Positions 1-11,652 are shown, numbered from the stretch's first letter. The stretch is 64,000 nucleotides of DNA from Ciona savignyi (GCA_000149265.1 CH002759.1:82703-146702), one strand, 5' to 3'. Notes: a model not told the origin generated them from the sequence alone. Numbers and translations are program-made.

Positions 1-161
1 CAGTTGGAAATGCTGTTGAAATTGATACAGTTGAAAAAGATGTTGAAATTGATGCAGTTGAAAAGAAAGTTACTTCGAGAGATGCCGAAACTACACCAAC
101 TATACCCAAGCAAGAAACCACACCAATAAACGACGAGAGGAACAAAAATGTTACGGCTAAG
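1..161 (+). CDS. DLC1: DLC-like long form: partial upstream exon, acidic repeats
   Basis: The window opens inside a coding exon. Reading from base 3 gives 53 codons without a stop, ending in NVTAK just before the donor GTAATT at 162. The peptide holds a nine-residue duplication (VEIDTVEKD, then VEIDAVEKK), encoded by a 27-bp direct repeat starting at 15 and 42. It leaves phase 0, which matches the phase-0 entry of the exon at 2987. Assignment to the DLC gene rests on strand, phase and lack of another host gene; the peptide itself has no recognisable domain. It could be the 3' part of an exon of a different upstream gene if the 2987 exon is also shared with that gene. Confidence 0.6.
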
Positions 162-869
162 GTAATTCAACAAAATAGAAATTATAAAATTTAGTTATTA
201 ATGCTTATATGCTTAGTTTTGTCATTGATCAAAATAATATTTGAAAAGCAGGGTTTTTAAATCAATTGTGTGCTTGCGACCAGTGTTAAACTATTTTTTA
301 ATATATTACGATATATACTTAATGCAAAAAGCGCGCTAAAAGTATTATATATCCTTGAGTATAGGGCAATTGTGAGAGAAAGGAATAATCAATGGACAAT
401 TTTATAAAATCAACCAAAAAAATCTGATTTAGCTCATTAAAAAGGGCATAGGTACGGGTATATATGCACACGAGATGTATTTTAGTATTAAATTCGCCTT
501 TTTTGCTTGTAATAACACGTCTATACCACCTAAAGGTAAAAAATGCTTCAGAAGCGCACATTAGAAAATTTAATTTTCCCTTGCATGTAAACAACCACGG
601 TAGTATATTATTGGTTACACAAAGTGGTTAATTAAACGCATACTTGGAAAGAGTTTCCGTTGTAAATAGGATTATATACGGACGGGTATAAACTTAATCT
701 CTATTTTCCCCTAAACTTTAGCAGGGCAATTTAGGAGCAAATATGTAATACCGTATATTACACAGAACAAGAACAAAATAACAAACATTGTAAATTTATT
801 TCGCTTTAAAACAACATTTTTATCCGCACTATGCACATGTTTAAGTTAATTCCCCTCCCATTTGGTATA

Positions 870-1120
870 AAATTACCACCGTACCGGGGGAAACTAAAAG
901 GAGGGAAAGCGGGAAGGGGGGAAGGGGGGAAACTGCACACTAAAATAAAGAAAATGACATTGGAGTTAGTTTTAAACATATGGTTGGAGTCAGGGTTAGT
1001 TCTAGGGTTGAGATCAGTGTTTAGGGCAGGGTTTAAATTAGTTTTCACAGTTTTGGTGAGTAGTTTTCCTTTCATTACCTTTTTCCCGTGTTCCCTCAGT
1101 TTAGTGTTGCCCCACCGTTT
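870..1120. mobile_element. GGGTTA-core TIR element (MITE-like), copy 1
   Basis: The left side has a purine-rich arm ending in GGGAAACTGCACACTAAAAT. The core carries GGGTTA-like steps (CAGGGTTAGTTCTAGGGTTG). The right arm ends in TTTAGTGTTGCCCC, which is the reverse complement of the GGGGCAACACTAAA start seen in other copies. No coding potential. A non-autonomous DNA element is the likeliest reading; the superfamily is unknown. Confidence 0.6.
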
Positions 1121-1840
1121 ATTTATCGATGGTGTGAATCATACCAAGTCCCATATTTTCGGATAATCCGTAACGAATGGGGAGGTTAGTCTTACACTCT
1201 TGCTAATATAACCCAGTTATCCAAATAAAACTCAAATTTCGTACAAAATCGGAATAAGTTTACTCGAGACAGGATAGTTTTGATTAAATACTGAAAACCC
1301 TAAGTTTAATATTTTAGTTTTGGCTAAGTTTTGAAATATACTGGAACAAGCCTAACCAAATGGACTACACCTATTTCCTGGCTAAACTTTTTCTCCGTTA
1401 TATTTCTTTGGTCGCATATCCGGCCCAACCCATTAGACATCGCCCGGATTAGCTTCAAACGATCGCAACGTCAAGTCGGAATCCCATTAATTAGGTTGTG
1501 GAAGTATGTTCAGGACGATTTGTCCGATGACAGATTTATCCCCTGATGTTATCCGTTTTACCCCTGTGTTCTGGCTGTGGTCTTGTCGTTTCTAGTATTT
1601 CGTTTTTTTGCACCTTTTATAATAATTGAAATCAGTTAAATAATTTTAGGGTAAATGTCTTTAGAGAAATATAGCGTAGCCGTTTGCGGTTGCTCGTAAA
1701 GTAATAATCAAGTACCACGGTGTTTGCACACCGGTTTTTGGTTCTATCCACAAACTTATTTAAACTGCAGAATTGCCAGTTAAACACACTGTAATCGATC
1801 CACAAATTGTAGACGATATGCTAATGTAAACTGAATGCTA

Positions 1841-1951
1841 TTTTTTACCAGGCTAAGTTTCGAACCGGTGACGGATTGTCTCTGAGACAGTTTTTGTTTA
1901 CACTTTATTCGGTAATTATGTTGGTCATGTTAACCATTTGTCCACACCACC
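1841..1951 (-). mobile_element. tRNA-derived SINE family A, pair member 1
   Basis: On the - strand it reads a degenerate A-box head (GGACAAATGGTTAACATGAC) and a B-box with GGTTCGAAACTTAGCC, followed by a short T/A-rich tail. The spacing is shorter than in a tRNA with a long variable arm. The copy is diverged and not a functional tRNA gene. Confidence 0.6.
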
Positions 1952-1976
1952 TACAATTGAAGCGAAATTTTAATTT

Positions 1977-2090
1977 ATTTTACCGGGCTCAGTTTCGATT
2001 CCATAATAGGCTCGTCTTTATGTATGTTTGTTTTTATACATGGAATGGTATATGAATTGGTAGCGTTAACCATTCGTCCACACTTACAAC
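1977..2090 (-). mobile_element. tRNA-derived SINE family A, pair member 2
   Basis: Second diverged copy in the same orientation, 25 bp from its neighbour. It has GGACGAATGGTTAACGC at the head and GGAATCGAAACTGAGCC at the B-box end. The two form one of several head-to-tail pairs in this window. Confidence 0.6.
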
Positions 2091-2986
2091 TTTAGGGCAA
2101 TTTGACGGGCATGATCCTATGCCTGAACAGCGCCCTTGTATTCTTAGTTCCTTAACAGTTTCCCATTGAAACCCATTTCCCTGCCGTTTCCATATTTTAG
2201 TGACTTCATAATACCGCTATAAAACATATATACCACTAAACAAGCAATATGACCGCAACCATAAAGTGCACAATTAAATCAAGTTAATAATTTACCGAAC
2301 GAGCAGGACAGTTAAACAGCAGCGCCGGTCAAAGGACTAATTCGTGCTCTCTACGGGGTGCGATGTCCCTAACCGAGTTGGCCATTGTTGGTCTTGGATC
2401 GCCACCGCCATAAACGTTTATGAGTTTCAGCTTAACGTCGCCCAGCGGTCACCGATTTGCTAGGTCGTTAAACGGCCCCGCTAAAAATACTTTATCGAGT
2501 TCGTTTGGCGAATTGGAATGTCTCATACGCTTATAGGGCGTACATGGCTATTTGCGCGTCAATGTAGAAATAGCTGCGCATCAGTAATATGTTGCATGGA
2601 CCGCAAGACCACGTACAATAACGCCGAAGTGGAATATTTCAACCTCACGTCCTATTTTGGGTATAGGGTTTCGGAAGGAATTTTAAAAGTGACTGAACGT
2701 GAATTCCGTTTCATATAACCCTTAAACTGGCCCAACACGCTTTAAAATCCAATAATGATTGTTAAAAAATATCAGAGAAGTTATATTTTAAATGGGCTCG
2801 AAACTTCCCGGTAAAAACACACAAAAAACAATTTTATGAATTCCCATCACTGTGTTTGTGTGGGTGTGATCATAGGTATACAACGTTTACTATAGATCTG
2901 CGAAACGGCGCATAGCTGTATAGATAAAGACAGCCTGTGTTTAAATCTAAGTGCACTATGTTTAATAACCTTATTTTAACCTGCAG

Positions 2987-3727
2987 AGGCCAACGTCGTT
3001 GATGTACGCCAAGCCCTCGCCGAGGTTCGGGAACCAGTTTGCTTTTCTCAAGGAACTCTCCGACACCGATCTCACACCGGCCAACCATGGTTGCATCAGT
3101 GATATCTTCTCGGAGGCGATCGAACTTGCTCTGGAGAGCACTCCGTCTCTCAACCGCCAAGATTCGTTCGCAGCACCTCGGAAGCAGCGACCCCAGAAAT
3201 ACATCGGGAAGAGAAAGAATCACTCGGCGATCCACGCGACCGCGGAAGAGGATAGTTCTCCCGGGCTGATGAAACCTTTACAAATACCTTCCGGGAGCTA
3301 CCGCGATCCTTACGATGAGTGCAACCGAAAAAGCTACTCACTACCCGCGAACAGCAAGCCGGATTATTCGTGTTTCGAATACGAGATCGAATCCAGTGGC
3401 TCGAGTTCGCCCGGGGGAACCCCCACGGCCAACTACGTCATCGCCGTTGGTGACCTCGTCGCGGCCGAAGAAGCGAAAGCGAAACGTCACTCGAATATTT
3501 CGCGCGAAAGTGCGACGTCTAGCGGCACGGTAATCGCGAGCGACGATGACCAGATGTCATCCGACGAGAACGAAACAACGATGTTCGCTCCGCGGCGAAG
3601 ATTGAGTGAGGACATCAGCTCGAATTTGGACGCCTCGCCTCCCCCAGATACCGCTGCAATGCGCCACCTTAGGTCCGTAATACGTTCACGATCACTGGAC
3701 CGTTATCGTCCAGCAGCCACGGTTAAG
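2987..3727 (+). CDS. DLC1: DLC-like long form: serine-rich exon 2
   Basis: A strong acceptor (ATTTTAACCTGCAG) precedes 247 open codons, ending VK before the donor GTAAGC at 3728; phase 0 in and out. Base composition is clearly more GC-rich than the flanks, as in the other exons of this gene. The peptide is rich in Ser, Pro and charged residues, with no folded domain. The block SSSPGGTPT resembles SSSPSGTPT in the N-terminal extension of the long vertebrate DLC1 isoform, shortly before its SAM domain. That supports the gene assignment, though the match is short. The first Met (3002) could serve as a start, but the exon is open to its acceptor, so I treat it as internal. Confidence 0.75.
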
Positions 3728-5477
3728 GTAAGCCTCACGTTCCCCTGTTTGTTTTTCGGCGGTTAGCGCCCCGAACCGCGCCTAATTTAACAGGTAAATA
3801 AACAGACCGCATCGCAATACTTTATGACACCATTTATAAATAGTCTTATTTACATTGAACTTAAATTGCCAAATGCTGACAAATCTGCATTGTCATTTCG
3901 TCACCCGCAAAGTCAGGCCGGATGCAAATGTAAACAAACAGCGCTACCCACCAACGAGATAGCATAAGCCGTGCCGTAAACACTGTCTCCAATTTAATCT
4001 CCAGACTCGTACAATTTTCGCCACCAAAGCTCAGATCATGAATGTTGCGCTTGTACATGAATATTTAACGAATTTCCGAGCCCTATTCCGACTATTAATA
4101 TTTTATGCCACATAGAATGTATGGGTGTGTTGAGCTACGCCATGCTAAGGTATAACGGGCGTTCAGATTTACGAGCTCTTATTCCAGTATATTAATCGTC
4201 AGCTCGTTGTTAGCACAGCCAATCCTGCATATTGCTGCATTCTTGGGTCAATCTTACCTTTTGACAAATTGTAGTTTTTGTTGTAATTGATTTACTCCCA
4301 TTTAGCCCGGGTATTATAACACGAAATAAAGTTTGACGGATTGGTTTTACCGTGCTCTACATGTATGGAATTCACTAGATGCGATTTAACTTTCACGTAT
4401 TATTATTATTTGCACCATAATATGCTTCCGGCACAAAGTTGCGGATTTTGGATTTCAAATCCGTCAAATGACCGCAAGTTAGCGCGAATGACAATTTGAC
4501 GAAAGATTTCTGCCAAGCGACGAATCATAGAATTGTTTCCCCGCACGTTCGGGAAATACTCAGAGCTCCAAATAACAATCCCCGGATTTTGCTCAACGCG
4601 TTGTATATTTTTACTGAGAAAAATGCGTTCGCGCGGATGCGTGTTTTGTATTGTCGAATTGGAATGTTTTGTTAGGAGAATTGAGATACGTTTTAAAGTT
4701 CCGAATTGGTAGACGATTATGCGTTTTAGCTTACGAAATACGCAAAGGTGTAATCGCATCAATGATCCAGGCGTCTATACTGCCTACGCAATGGCAATTC
4801 CATCCGTCATGATTAGCGGCACGAGTGGACGTTTATGCAACTTCACGGTTCACTGGACTCGCGGAATTCCTGAAAGGCTCGCACCCACACATCGTGTTAC
4901 AGGATCTTAAAATTAACTGCCAATAATCTTGCTCGGATTTCTAGGTTCGCAGTAAAATATCGTAAAACCAGCCATAAACGGACCAAGTTAAATATTTACG
5001 GTCAATATTTATAGCCAACGAGTTTCATATCCGCTTTGGCCGGATTCTGCCATCGATTGAAGCTCGTTTGGTGCACTTGGATATACTTAACCTCAGCGTC
5101 AATTGAAATTGTCAGGACTAGCCCGCAACTCGTCAAGAGCAAATTTGTGTCAACGTTTCTCACAGACGTGGAAAGAGAAATCTCTCCCAGATTCTCTCCA
5201 TCAACCTCGGGAGAGAAATCGCGCTTGCCTGTGAAAAACCTTTCCCAGCGCGGTTCCGTAATTGTTTTAATTGTTTGTTTTATTCCGCACGAGCCGGCCA
5301 ACAATAGGACAAGCCAGATCTTGGGTTGGGAAAGTTACCGCAATCTCGGCAAGTAGTTTTAACAAAGGTAGTTATGAATAAGACGAAGGTCGGTGTATTC
5401 CTCATAGTCTATTGTATTTGACAGCAAGCAGGCTAAGATAGCGAAATAGTGTATCTCTTCTTAAAGAAGATATTGTT

Positions 5478-5680
5478 GGGGAAACTAATAGTAGGAAGTA
5501 GGGAAGGAGGGAAACTACGCTCTAAAATAAAGATTAATTCTTTAGGTTAAGTGTTAAGGCTGGGGTTAGAGTAAGGGTTAGTTTTAGGGTCAAGATGTTG
5601 GGAAAGGGTGAGAATTAGTTCCCATATCTTTAGTGAAAAGTTCCCCTCTTTCCTCCTGTAGTGTTGTCTTGTTGTTTTAG
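5478..5680. mobile_element. GGGTTA-core TIR element, copy 2
   Basis: Same arrangement as copy 1: arm with GGAAACTACGCTCTAAAATA, core with GGGTTAGTTTTAGGGTCAAG, right arm with CCTCCTGTAGTGTTGTC. More diverged at the ends than copy 1. Confidence 0.55.
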
Positions 5681-7021
5681 TTTCTGTGCGTTTCACGACT
5701 TTGCCCGTCACTCAAAGGACTGTGAGACTGCATACTATGGTACATTGAATAGTATATGTTGTACAAGTTAGTAAGCCAACGAAGCATCACCATTCAGACT
5801 TAACAGAACTTAAGATTCTCGATTTTATTAGGAAAGCAGAACAGAAGAACAACATGTTTTCGGAATGCTATATTTCATAGAAAGGTTTATGTTTCCATGT
5901 AAAAAATCCGTAGATACCAGTATGTCTTGAAATCAGATAAGCTGATGTTTAAAATAGCCGCAGATATTGATTTTCGTTTTCTATTAAAATTCCACTGATT
6001 TTCCACACAAAGGTTGCGGGTCTATGACTTGATTATATCGATTTAGTCGTGGCTTTCAAACGAAATTCAACCTGGATAGGTAGATTGCTAAGGAGTCCAA
6101 AAACACCGCTATAATCCAATAATGCAACACGTTTTAAGCCGCGTGTTCTTTAGAAAACCACTCTGCCTGAATCGTGACGAGCGGAAAACGGATAGGCTAT
6201 TTCAAGCGCCTCGTTTTGACTTGTGTCCGGCTACCAGCATTTCTGTATTAAAACATATAGGCCAGCGCTATCACTCTGGTTAATTATTAAATGCCACCAT
6301 AAGACCTGTATTCGGTTGCTACGATTTGATGCCTGCGTATGCATGTACTTCTATACACCAGCGAATGCAGATAGCAGGTCCCAAGGCGATAGTTGGAATG
6401 CTCAAGAATAGAACGAAGAAATAAGTTCAGAAAGTCCTGAGAGGCAGCATATTCGCCACACAATAACAAATTCATTTTCACTTGACTTTGGAATCTATGC
6501 TTAAGCGTATAAGACTTGGGTTAAAATTATAGGAAAATGTATCTCATTTCGTACCAAGTTGTATAATATTTGTTTTGTTGTTGTACATTCATCTGTTTAA
6601 ATATATATTTTAAGAGAGCAAAAGGGAAGACATAGAATTAAAGCCATATTTAGTTTAGTTTTCGCACCTTCGGTAAGTTATGTAGAAACTAGCAAGACTA
6701 AATTCAAAGAGAAGCAGTAAAAACGGCAAAACTAGTCTTTAAAACACGTCAGTTACATACACATGATATAACACCAAAAAAACAAACAGACGTGGCCGTT
6801 AAACCTGACAATAAAAACGGTACATTTGTTAATTAACTCTATGTTTACCGCCTTAAAACAGTGAGCAGAAAACTTAATCTTCAACAAGTAGCTATAGTTT
6901 AAATATGAAAATTAAGCCTGGTTAGATTAGGTCTAATTAGCCATCGTAGTTAAATGTTTTGAAAAGGTTGGTTTGGTTTGTTTAATTGCACATAGCTAAC
7001 ATATTGAGTCTTTTCGTGTAG

Positions 7022-7264
7022 ATGTAAGAAATGTTGTGTGACGAAAGTCGGTTTCATATTAGGTAAATCTTTATTATTTGTTTTACCTTATAAAAAGTTT
7101 AATACAAGTAAAACAAACAAAAAAACGCTCGCGTTTTTATCTCACACAGTGTTGTTTTCCTTTTATTGCGAAAATAATATTAGTTTTGGGGCTCCCAGTA
7201 ATTTTTTATTTTGTGGAATATCGGCTATAATGACTCTTCAAGTGCAAAAGGTTGCCGACCCCTG
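7022..7264 (-). mobile_element. hAT-like non-autonomous element remnant
   Basis: The + strand ends in AAGGTTGCCGACCCCTG at 7248-7264. Its reverse complement CAGGGGTCGGCAACC is a terminal motif typical of hAT elements. Inside it the - strand reads GAAGAGTCAT and ACTGGGAGCCCC, blocks often seen just inside such termini. The other end was not found, so the left boundary is a guess and the copy is probably decayed. Confidence 0.45.
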
Positions 7265-8345
7265 ACCTATACGTTACAACCTGCAATGTAAATTTTTAGG
7301 GTTTAAGCTGAAAAATAAATGGGTTATTATGATTTTGCATTTCAAATATCCGTTATACAGGAATTTTGGCTTACTAATTTAACCGGTTGTTTAGCTTAAT
7401 CGGCAATAATATCTCCAGACAGTCGAAGGGTTCTATGATCAAAACCAATTGTTAGCTAGATAACGGACATTGTCTAAACCTACTGATAAAATGGATTTAA
7501 CTTACGAGTATTTAAGATTATTTAGTCCAATTTTGGACTTAGACTTGTAATATAACTGTTTTGTTGCTTATAATTAATTTCAATAATATATCTTACTTAT
7601 TCTTGTACTTTTGGATTCTCTTTATTTTTTGATTACCATATATATCATTGACGTATATCACGATATTAACCGGGAGAAAGTTAAGTGGTTTTGGGTTGAA
7701 TGTAAGGTGAAGTGGTAGCGTAGAAGTAAAATAATACTGGTTGAATTACGTCTTTCTGTACGTATTTACAAAACCGAAGAGGCGTATTAAGAATGTGGTA
7801 TATCTAACCTATGCTTGCCTCAGGGAACTATAGCATTCCATAGATAAACCGTATTACTTAACACGTCTCGTATATTTCAAGTCTGGTAGATCGTATCTGC
7901 AACAAATATGGACAGCTATTTTGTGTGATATATGGACAGCTTAAGCCCTGGTGTCACTAAAACCAACGACATACCCATTAAAGGATTACGTCTTGGCATA
8001 TTCCCTCGAAGAGAAATTTTTGATGCCACTGAAATAGACTTATAGTGCTCACGCAAAAAAAGTACGTACACATTAATATTTCTTTCTGGTGCCGTTATGT
8101 ATGACACATAATAGACTCGGTCTGTGTAGATTATTCAAAGAATCGCAGCACGTTTTTGTGCAATTTCCCCGGACTGGCAGTCAAACGAACAAATCGTTAT
8201 TTGTAAATTAATTTTGGGTGGTTCTACCTGGAAGCAATTATTACTGGTGGTAGTTCGTTGAATGTACAACCGAACTAAAAACTAACATAGATGCCGCTCG
8301 TGGAATATAAAATTTCAACAGACAATAACCCGGCTGCATGATATA

Positions 8346-8458
8346 AGGTCGTGCGGCCGAATGGTTAACGCGACCGATACATATACCGACTGTTATACAA
8401 CAAAACGGTCCTGGTGACGAGCCCACCGTGGGTTTGAAACTTGGCTCGTTAAAAAAAA
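8346..8458 (+). mobile_element. tRNA-derived SINE family A, tandem copy
   Basis: The head GCGGCCGAATGGTTAACGCG fits the pol III A-box pattern and GGGTTTGAAACTTGGCTC is the B-box end, followed by an A tail. It is followed 16 bp later by a second copy in the same direction. Confidence 0.7.
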
Positions 8459-8474
8459 TCCGGCTGCGTGGTAC

Positions 8475-8582
8475 AGTGGTGTGGCCCAATAGGTAACGCG
8501 ACCGATACATATCCCAATTCTATACACAAAAGGTTTCAGCCAAGAACCCTTTACGGTTCGAAACTGAGCTCGGTAAAAAAAC
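8475..8582 (+). mobile_element. tRNA-derived SINE family A, tandem copy
   Basis: Head GTGGCCCAATAGGTAACGCG, B-box end CGGTTCGAAACTGAGCTC, then GGTAAAAAAA. Direct neighbour of the copy at 8346. Confidence 0.7.
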
Positions 8583-8982
8583 GCCCGCGTGGTGTAAATG
8601 TTGGCGTTTGCGTTCAGTGACCGGAGAGGTTACGCTTTCGATGTTCACCGTAAACACATAATATAAAGGTTATGTGCATTACTGGGCGTTATGATGATTA
8701 ATGCATTTTATTCATTGCCTAGTTACGTTTAGAGTTTAAAGTATATTAAACATTCTTTCACGGTTTTGGCAAAATAACCGCTTGCACTTGGTAATCTGAC
8801 ACGCCCCCGTTTTTTAAGTTGTACTACCGACTGTCCGAAATAAACGTGGTCAGAGTCCTGAATCATTTTCCTATCATGTTAAACGTTTTTTTCACTCTAT
8901 AAACCTTGTACTTCCAGCTACACACAATCGCCATCTACGTTGAACAAATTAGTATCGTAGAGTAAAAAATCTTTCCGCACAG

Positions 8983-9207
8983 ATTCTGCCGCCCAAACTC
9001 CACACCCCGAAACCCATCACTGGCGCCTATTCCGCCAGCGCTGTCATGACAACCGATGGGGTACTGAGACCCCCAGCGATCACAATCACCCAGCACCCTG
9101 GGTACTCTCGTGACGTCATGGCCCCACGTTATGAGCGTCTAGCGTCGCCATCTTGTCACAGCAGATCGTCGTCGTCAGCGTCGATTCTAAGCCGGCAGTC
9201 TTTTCTG
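8983..9207 (+). CDS. DLC1: DLC-like long form: exon 3
   Basis: Seventy-five open codons lie between the acceptor CTTTCCGCACAG and the donor GTAAGT at 9208, phase 0 in and out. The exon is markedly more GC-rich than the flanks. The peptide ends in a serine stretch (SRSSSSASILSRQSFL) typical of the unstructured N-terminal half of this gene. No folded domain is visible. The last 14 bases and the donor are repeated downstream in a 50-bp tandem array. Confidence comes from open frame, composition, both splice signals and phase compatibility, not from homology. Confidence 0.75.
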
Positions 9208-9415
9208 GTAAGTTAAATTTTGTATGTCTGTGGCAGTTAATTAGGCAGTCTTTTCTGGTGAAGTGACTTTTGTATGTCTGTAGTAGTTCATTAGAAAGTC
9301 TTTTTTTGGTATAACATGGGTTGGGTTTTGGAAGCCTTTAATCCAGCAGGTTTTTCTGGCGAGTTAGGTTTTCTATGTTTGTAGCCGTTAATCGGCTCTG
9401 TATGCTGGTACGACC
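9194..9415 (+). repeat. 50-bp tandem array that copies an exon end and its 5' splice site
   Basis: The block GGCAGTCTTTTCTGGTAAGT begins at 9194 and spans the exon/intron junction of the exon 8983-9207. Related blocks begin at 9244 (GGCAGTCTTTTCTGGTGAAG) and 9294 (GAAAGTCTTTTTTTGGTATA). Fainter ones lie near 9344 (GCAGGTTTTTCTGGCGAG) and 9394 (GGCTCTGTATGCTGGTACG). The period is exactly 50 bp and divergence grows away from the exon. Confidence 0.85.
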
Positions 9416-9651
9416 TTCACCACAGTACTTATGTAGGTTAAGTTTAGCTACACAGTAAATTTTCTAATTGTATTAACACCTGGCTAGGTTTTACACATGC
9501 AGGTATAGGCTGTTCCAGATCAATTATATCTGTTTTCATTTTATGTTTGAAATCTGAATTTGTGTTCATTATGGGATGCCATTAATCACCATCCATATTG
9601 ACAAATAACTCAGCTGCATACAAAATTTAACATGGAAATGCTTGCTCTAGA

Positions 9652-9880
9652 ACAGGGCAACACCAAAAGGAAGGAAGAGGGGAGGGAAACTGCTCACTAA
9701 AATTACGGAAAATAATTTAAACCCTCCCCCTGAACACCAATCTCGTTCCCAGAACTAATCCTAACTCAATCCCATGTTTAAAACTAACTATAATGTAATA
9801 TTCTTCATTTTTATGTGCGGTTTCTCACCTTCCCACTTTCCCTCCTTTTAGTTTTCTACCCAGAACAACCTGTCTTTGTA
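9652..9880. mobile_element. GGGTTA-core TIR element, copy 3 (inverted core)
   Basis: It opens with GGGCAACACCAAAAGG and GGGAGGGAAACTGCTCAC. The core reads on the - strand relative to copy 1 (CTCGTTCCCAGAACTAATCC). The right arm has CCCTCCTTTTAGTTTTC. Confidence 0.6.
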
Positions 9881-10632
9881 GAAACGGCACCTGATCTTTA
9901 GTACGCGGTGAAATACTTTGCAGCGAATGCTGTTTACTACTTTAAAAGGCTTAGCTTATCCAACGTAAAATCCTAAAACACAATACCTTTTATTTTTACC
10001 CACGAAATATCACTAAACAAGTTTTAAAAATTTACACAGCCGAAGTTCAATATGACCAATACCTACCATACTTTGTTTTTTTCCAATACGATTAATAGAA
10101 ATATAAAATACTCCTGTTTATTCCTGGTGATAAGGAAAGGCAGGGAGGGACAATATAGTACAACTACAAACAATTACCAGCTTAACATATGCGCACCATC
10201 GGGTTACCTGAGGTATTGCGATGTGTTAAACGCGATGGATTGATTGTTTAAGTTTTTGTTAAAGCTTTAAACCACAGGAACCAGAAAACGTCCGCTAAAT
10301 GCCTTAATTAAAAATACAGTCGATTAGCTAGCTGTTGATTTCGATTCCAAGACCTTTCGGCTGACTGCCCGACGCCTAACAAATCAGCCACCAACCTGCC
10401 GCATAATAAGTTAAACAGGAAAATCTTAAACTTCTACCGACAAAATACCGTCGTGTACGTACATTCTTAATTTGCTATAACGACTGTAGTTATCCCGCTT
10501 CTCCTTTGCTATATTTTAGTGTGTGTTTCATCAAGTATTGGTGTTTAAGGTAGCAACCACGTATAAACCACCATTAAGTAAACAAGGCCATTTGCTTTTA
10601 ATCGCACGACAACGGTTTTCATTATCACAACT

Positions 10633-10733
10633 TTGCTGTGTGATCGAATTGTTAGCGCCACCGATTCATACACAAGCGTTTAAGACGAACCTCGTACCGA
10701 ACCTTTACGGGTTCAAAACTTGCAAAAAAAAAC
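10633..10733 (+). mobile_element. tRNA-derived SINE family A, decayed copy next to a splice acceptor
   Basis: A degenerate head (GTGTGATCGAATTGTTAGCG) and B-box end (CGGGTTCAAAACTTGC) are followed by an A-rich tail. The tail is followed by three near-copies of a roughly 20-bp unit, TAAAAAAAACATTTTCAG, the last of which holds the acceptor of the exon at 10783. Confidence 0.55.
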
Positions 10734-10782
10734 ATTTTTCGGTAAAAAAAACATTTTCAGTAAAAAAAACATTTTTTTTCAG

Positions 10783-10887
10783 ACCGAGGATTCGAACCCG
10801 TCAGCTGGCAGTTCACAAAGTTCTTCCGTCCGATCGTCACCAGCTTCGTCGCCACGTCTTCTACATGCCAATAAAGCCAGAATCAAA
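10783..10887 (+). CDS. DLC1: DLC-like long form: candidate exon 4
   Basis: Thirty-five open codons follow a strong acceptor (ATTTTTTTTCAG) and end before GTGGGT at 10888, phase 0 in and out. The peptide contains SSQSSSVRSSPASSPRLL, the same Ser/Pro/Arg composition as the neighbouring exons. It fits between exon 3 and the microexon without disturbing the frame and could be a cassette exon. The donor is weaker than the others in the gene, which lowers my confidence. Confidence 0.5.
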
Positions 10888-11544
10888 GTGGGTTCTAGTG
10901 TGCCGACATATATTATGGATATTTGGGGGGGGGCTAAAAGGAGGAAGTTAATGTCGCCATGGGGCAACGATTTTCATGTTTTTGTTTACAGCTAAAATAG
11001 TGGTAATTATGAGCAACATATATCTCTCATCTACTGCTAAATTATAGAGACCGTTAACCATTATTCTATCGTCAGTTGGGGGAATTAGCGATGGTTCTAT
11101 TTTAAGACTCGTTGAGAGCTTAAAATTTCCTTTCCGGATAAAATTAGCTCATGTAGTAAATTCCCCAAATTCCTAATTGCCATCAATTTACCTCTAAAGA
11201 TTGAATCTACTAATCGACTCCTGTTGTTCGATTTCGCACAAATCACCAGAATAAGGCGTGTGCGAACCTACGGTGTATATTAACTCCGGATAAACTAAAC
11301 TCACAATATACAATGATAAATCTAATCTCGTTTGGATCTCCCTTGAGAAGCACGTTTTGTAGTTGTGTAATATGAGATACACGTTTTGTAGTTAGGACCA
11401 TTAAGGGAACATTAACTATTCTTCTGGTCGGCATAGTATCATTTTACCAAAGCTAAACTTAACTGTGGGCACAAGGATTTCTAACGATGTGACAGTCGCA
11501 GAGCCTGTGACAATCGTCAGATTTTAACTTAAATTATTTTTGTT

Positions 11545-11652
11545 TAATCGAGCCAAGGTTCGATCCCATGATAGACTAGGTACAAGGCCCGTTTTTGTAT
11601 AGAAGTCGGTATATGTATCGGTCGCGCTAACCATTTGGCCACATGACCGTAC
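11545..11652 (-). mobile_element. tRNA-derived SINE family A, pair member
   Basis: The - strand reads GGCCAAATGGTTAGCGCGAC at the head and GGGATCGAACCTTGGCTC at the B-box end. Confidence 0.7.

Larger units (their letters stand above)
162..2986 (+). other. intron 1 of the long DLC form
   Basis: No further exon was supported here. The stretch contains one GGGTTA-core TIR element (about 870-1120) and a head-to-tail pair of family A SINEs on the - strand (1841-1951 and 1977-2090). Short open frames between 319 and 2718 lack family resemblance and cross repeats. Confidence 0.6.
3728..8982 (+). other. intron 2 of the long DLC form
   Basis: About 5.3 kb. Supported contents are a GGGTTA-core element (5478-5680), a hAT-like terminus near 7264, and a head-to-tail family A SINE pair (8346-8582). 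A short inverted arrangement around GAGAGAAATCTCTC lies near 5175. I saw no exon, RNA gene or antisense gene that I would defend. Confidence 0.55.
9208..10782 (+). other. intron 3 of the long DLC form
   Basis: It contains the 50-bp array, a GGGTTA-core element (9652-9880) and a family A SINE (10633-10733) whose tail runs into the next acceptor. Nothing else is supported. Confidence 0.55.

Noticed and set aside
8346-8582. Functional tRNA genes
   Set aside because: A- and B-box words are present but no cloverleaf with paired acceptor stem can be laid out, and many diverged copies exist; these are SINEs.
10523-10951. 142-codon open frame on the + strand
   Set aside because: It crosses the SINE and its expanded tail. 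The supported coding part in this place is the phase-0 frame at 10783-10887, which is different.
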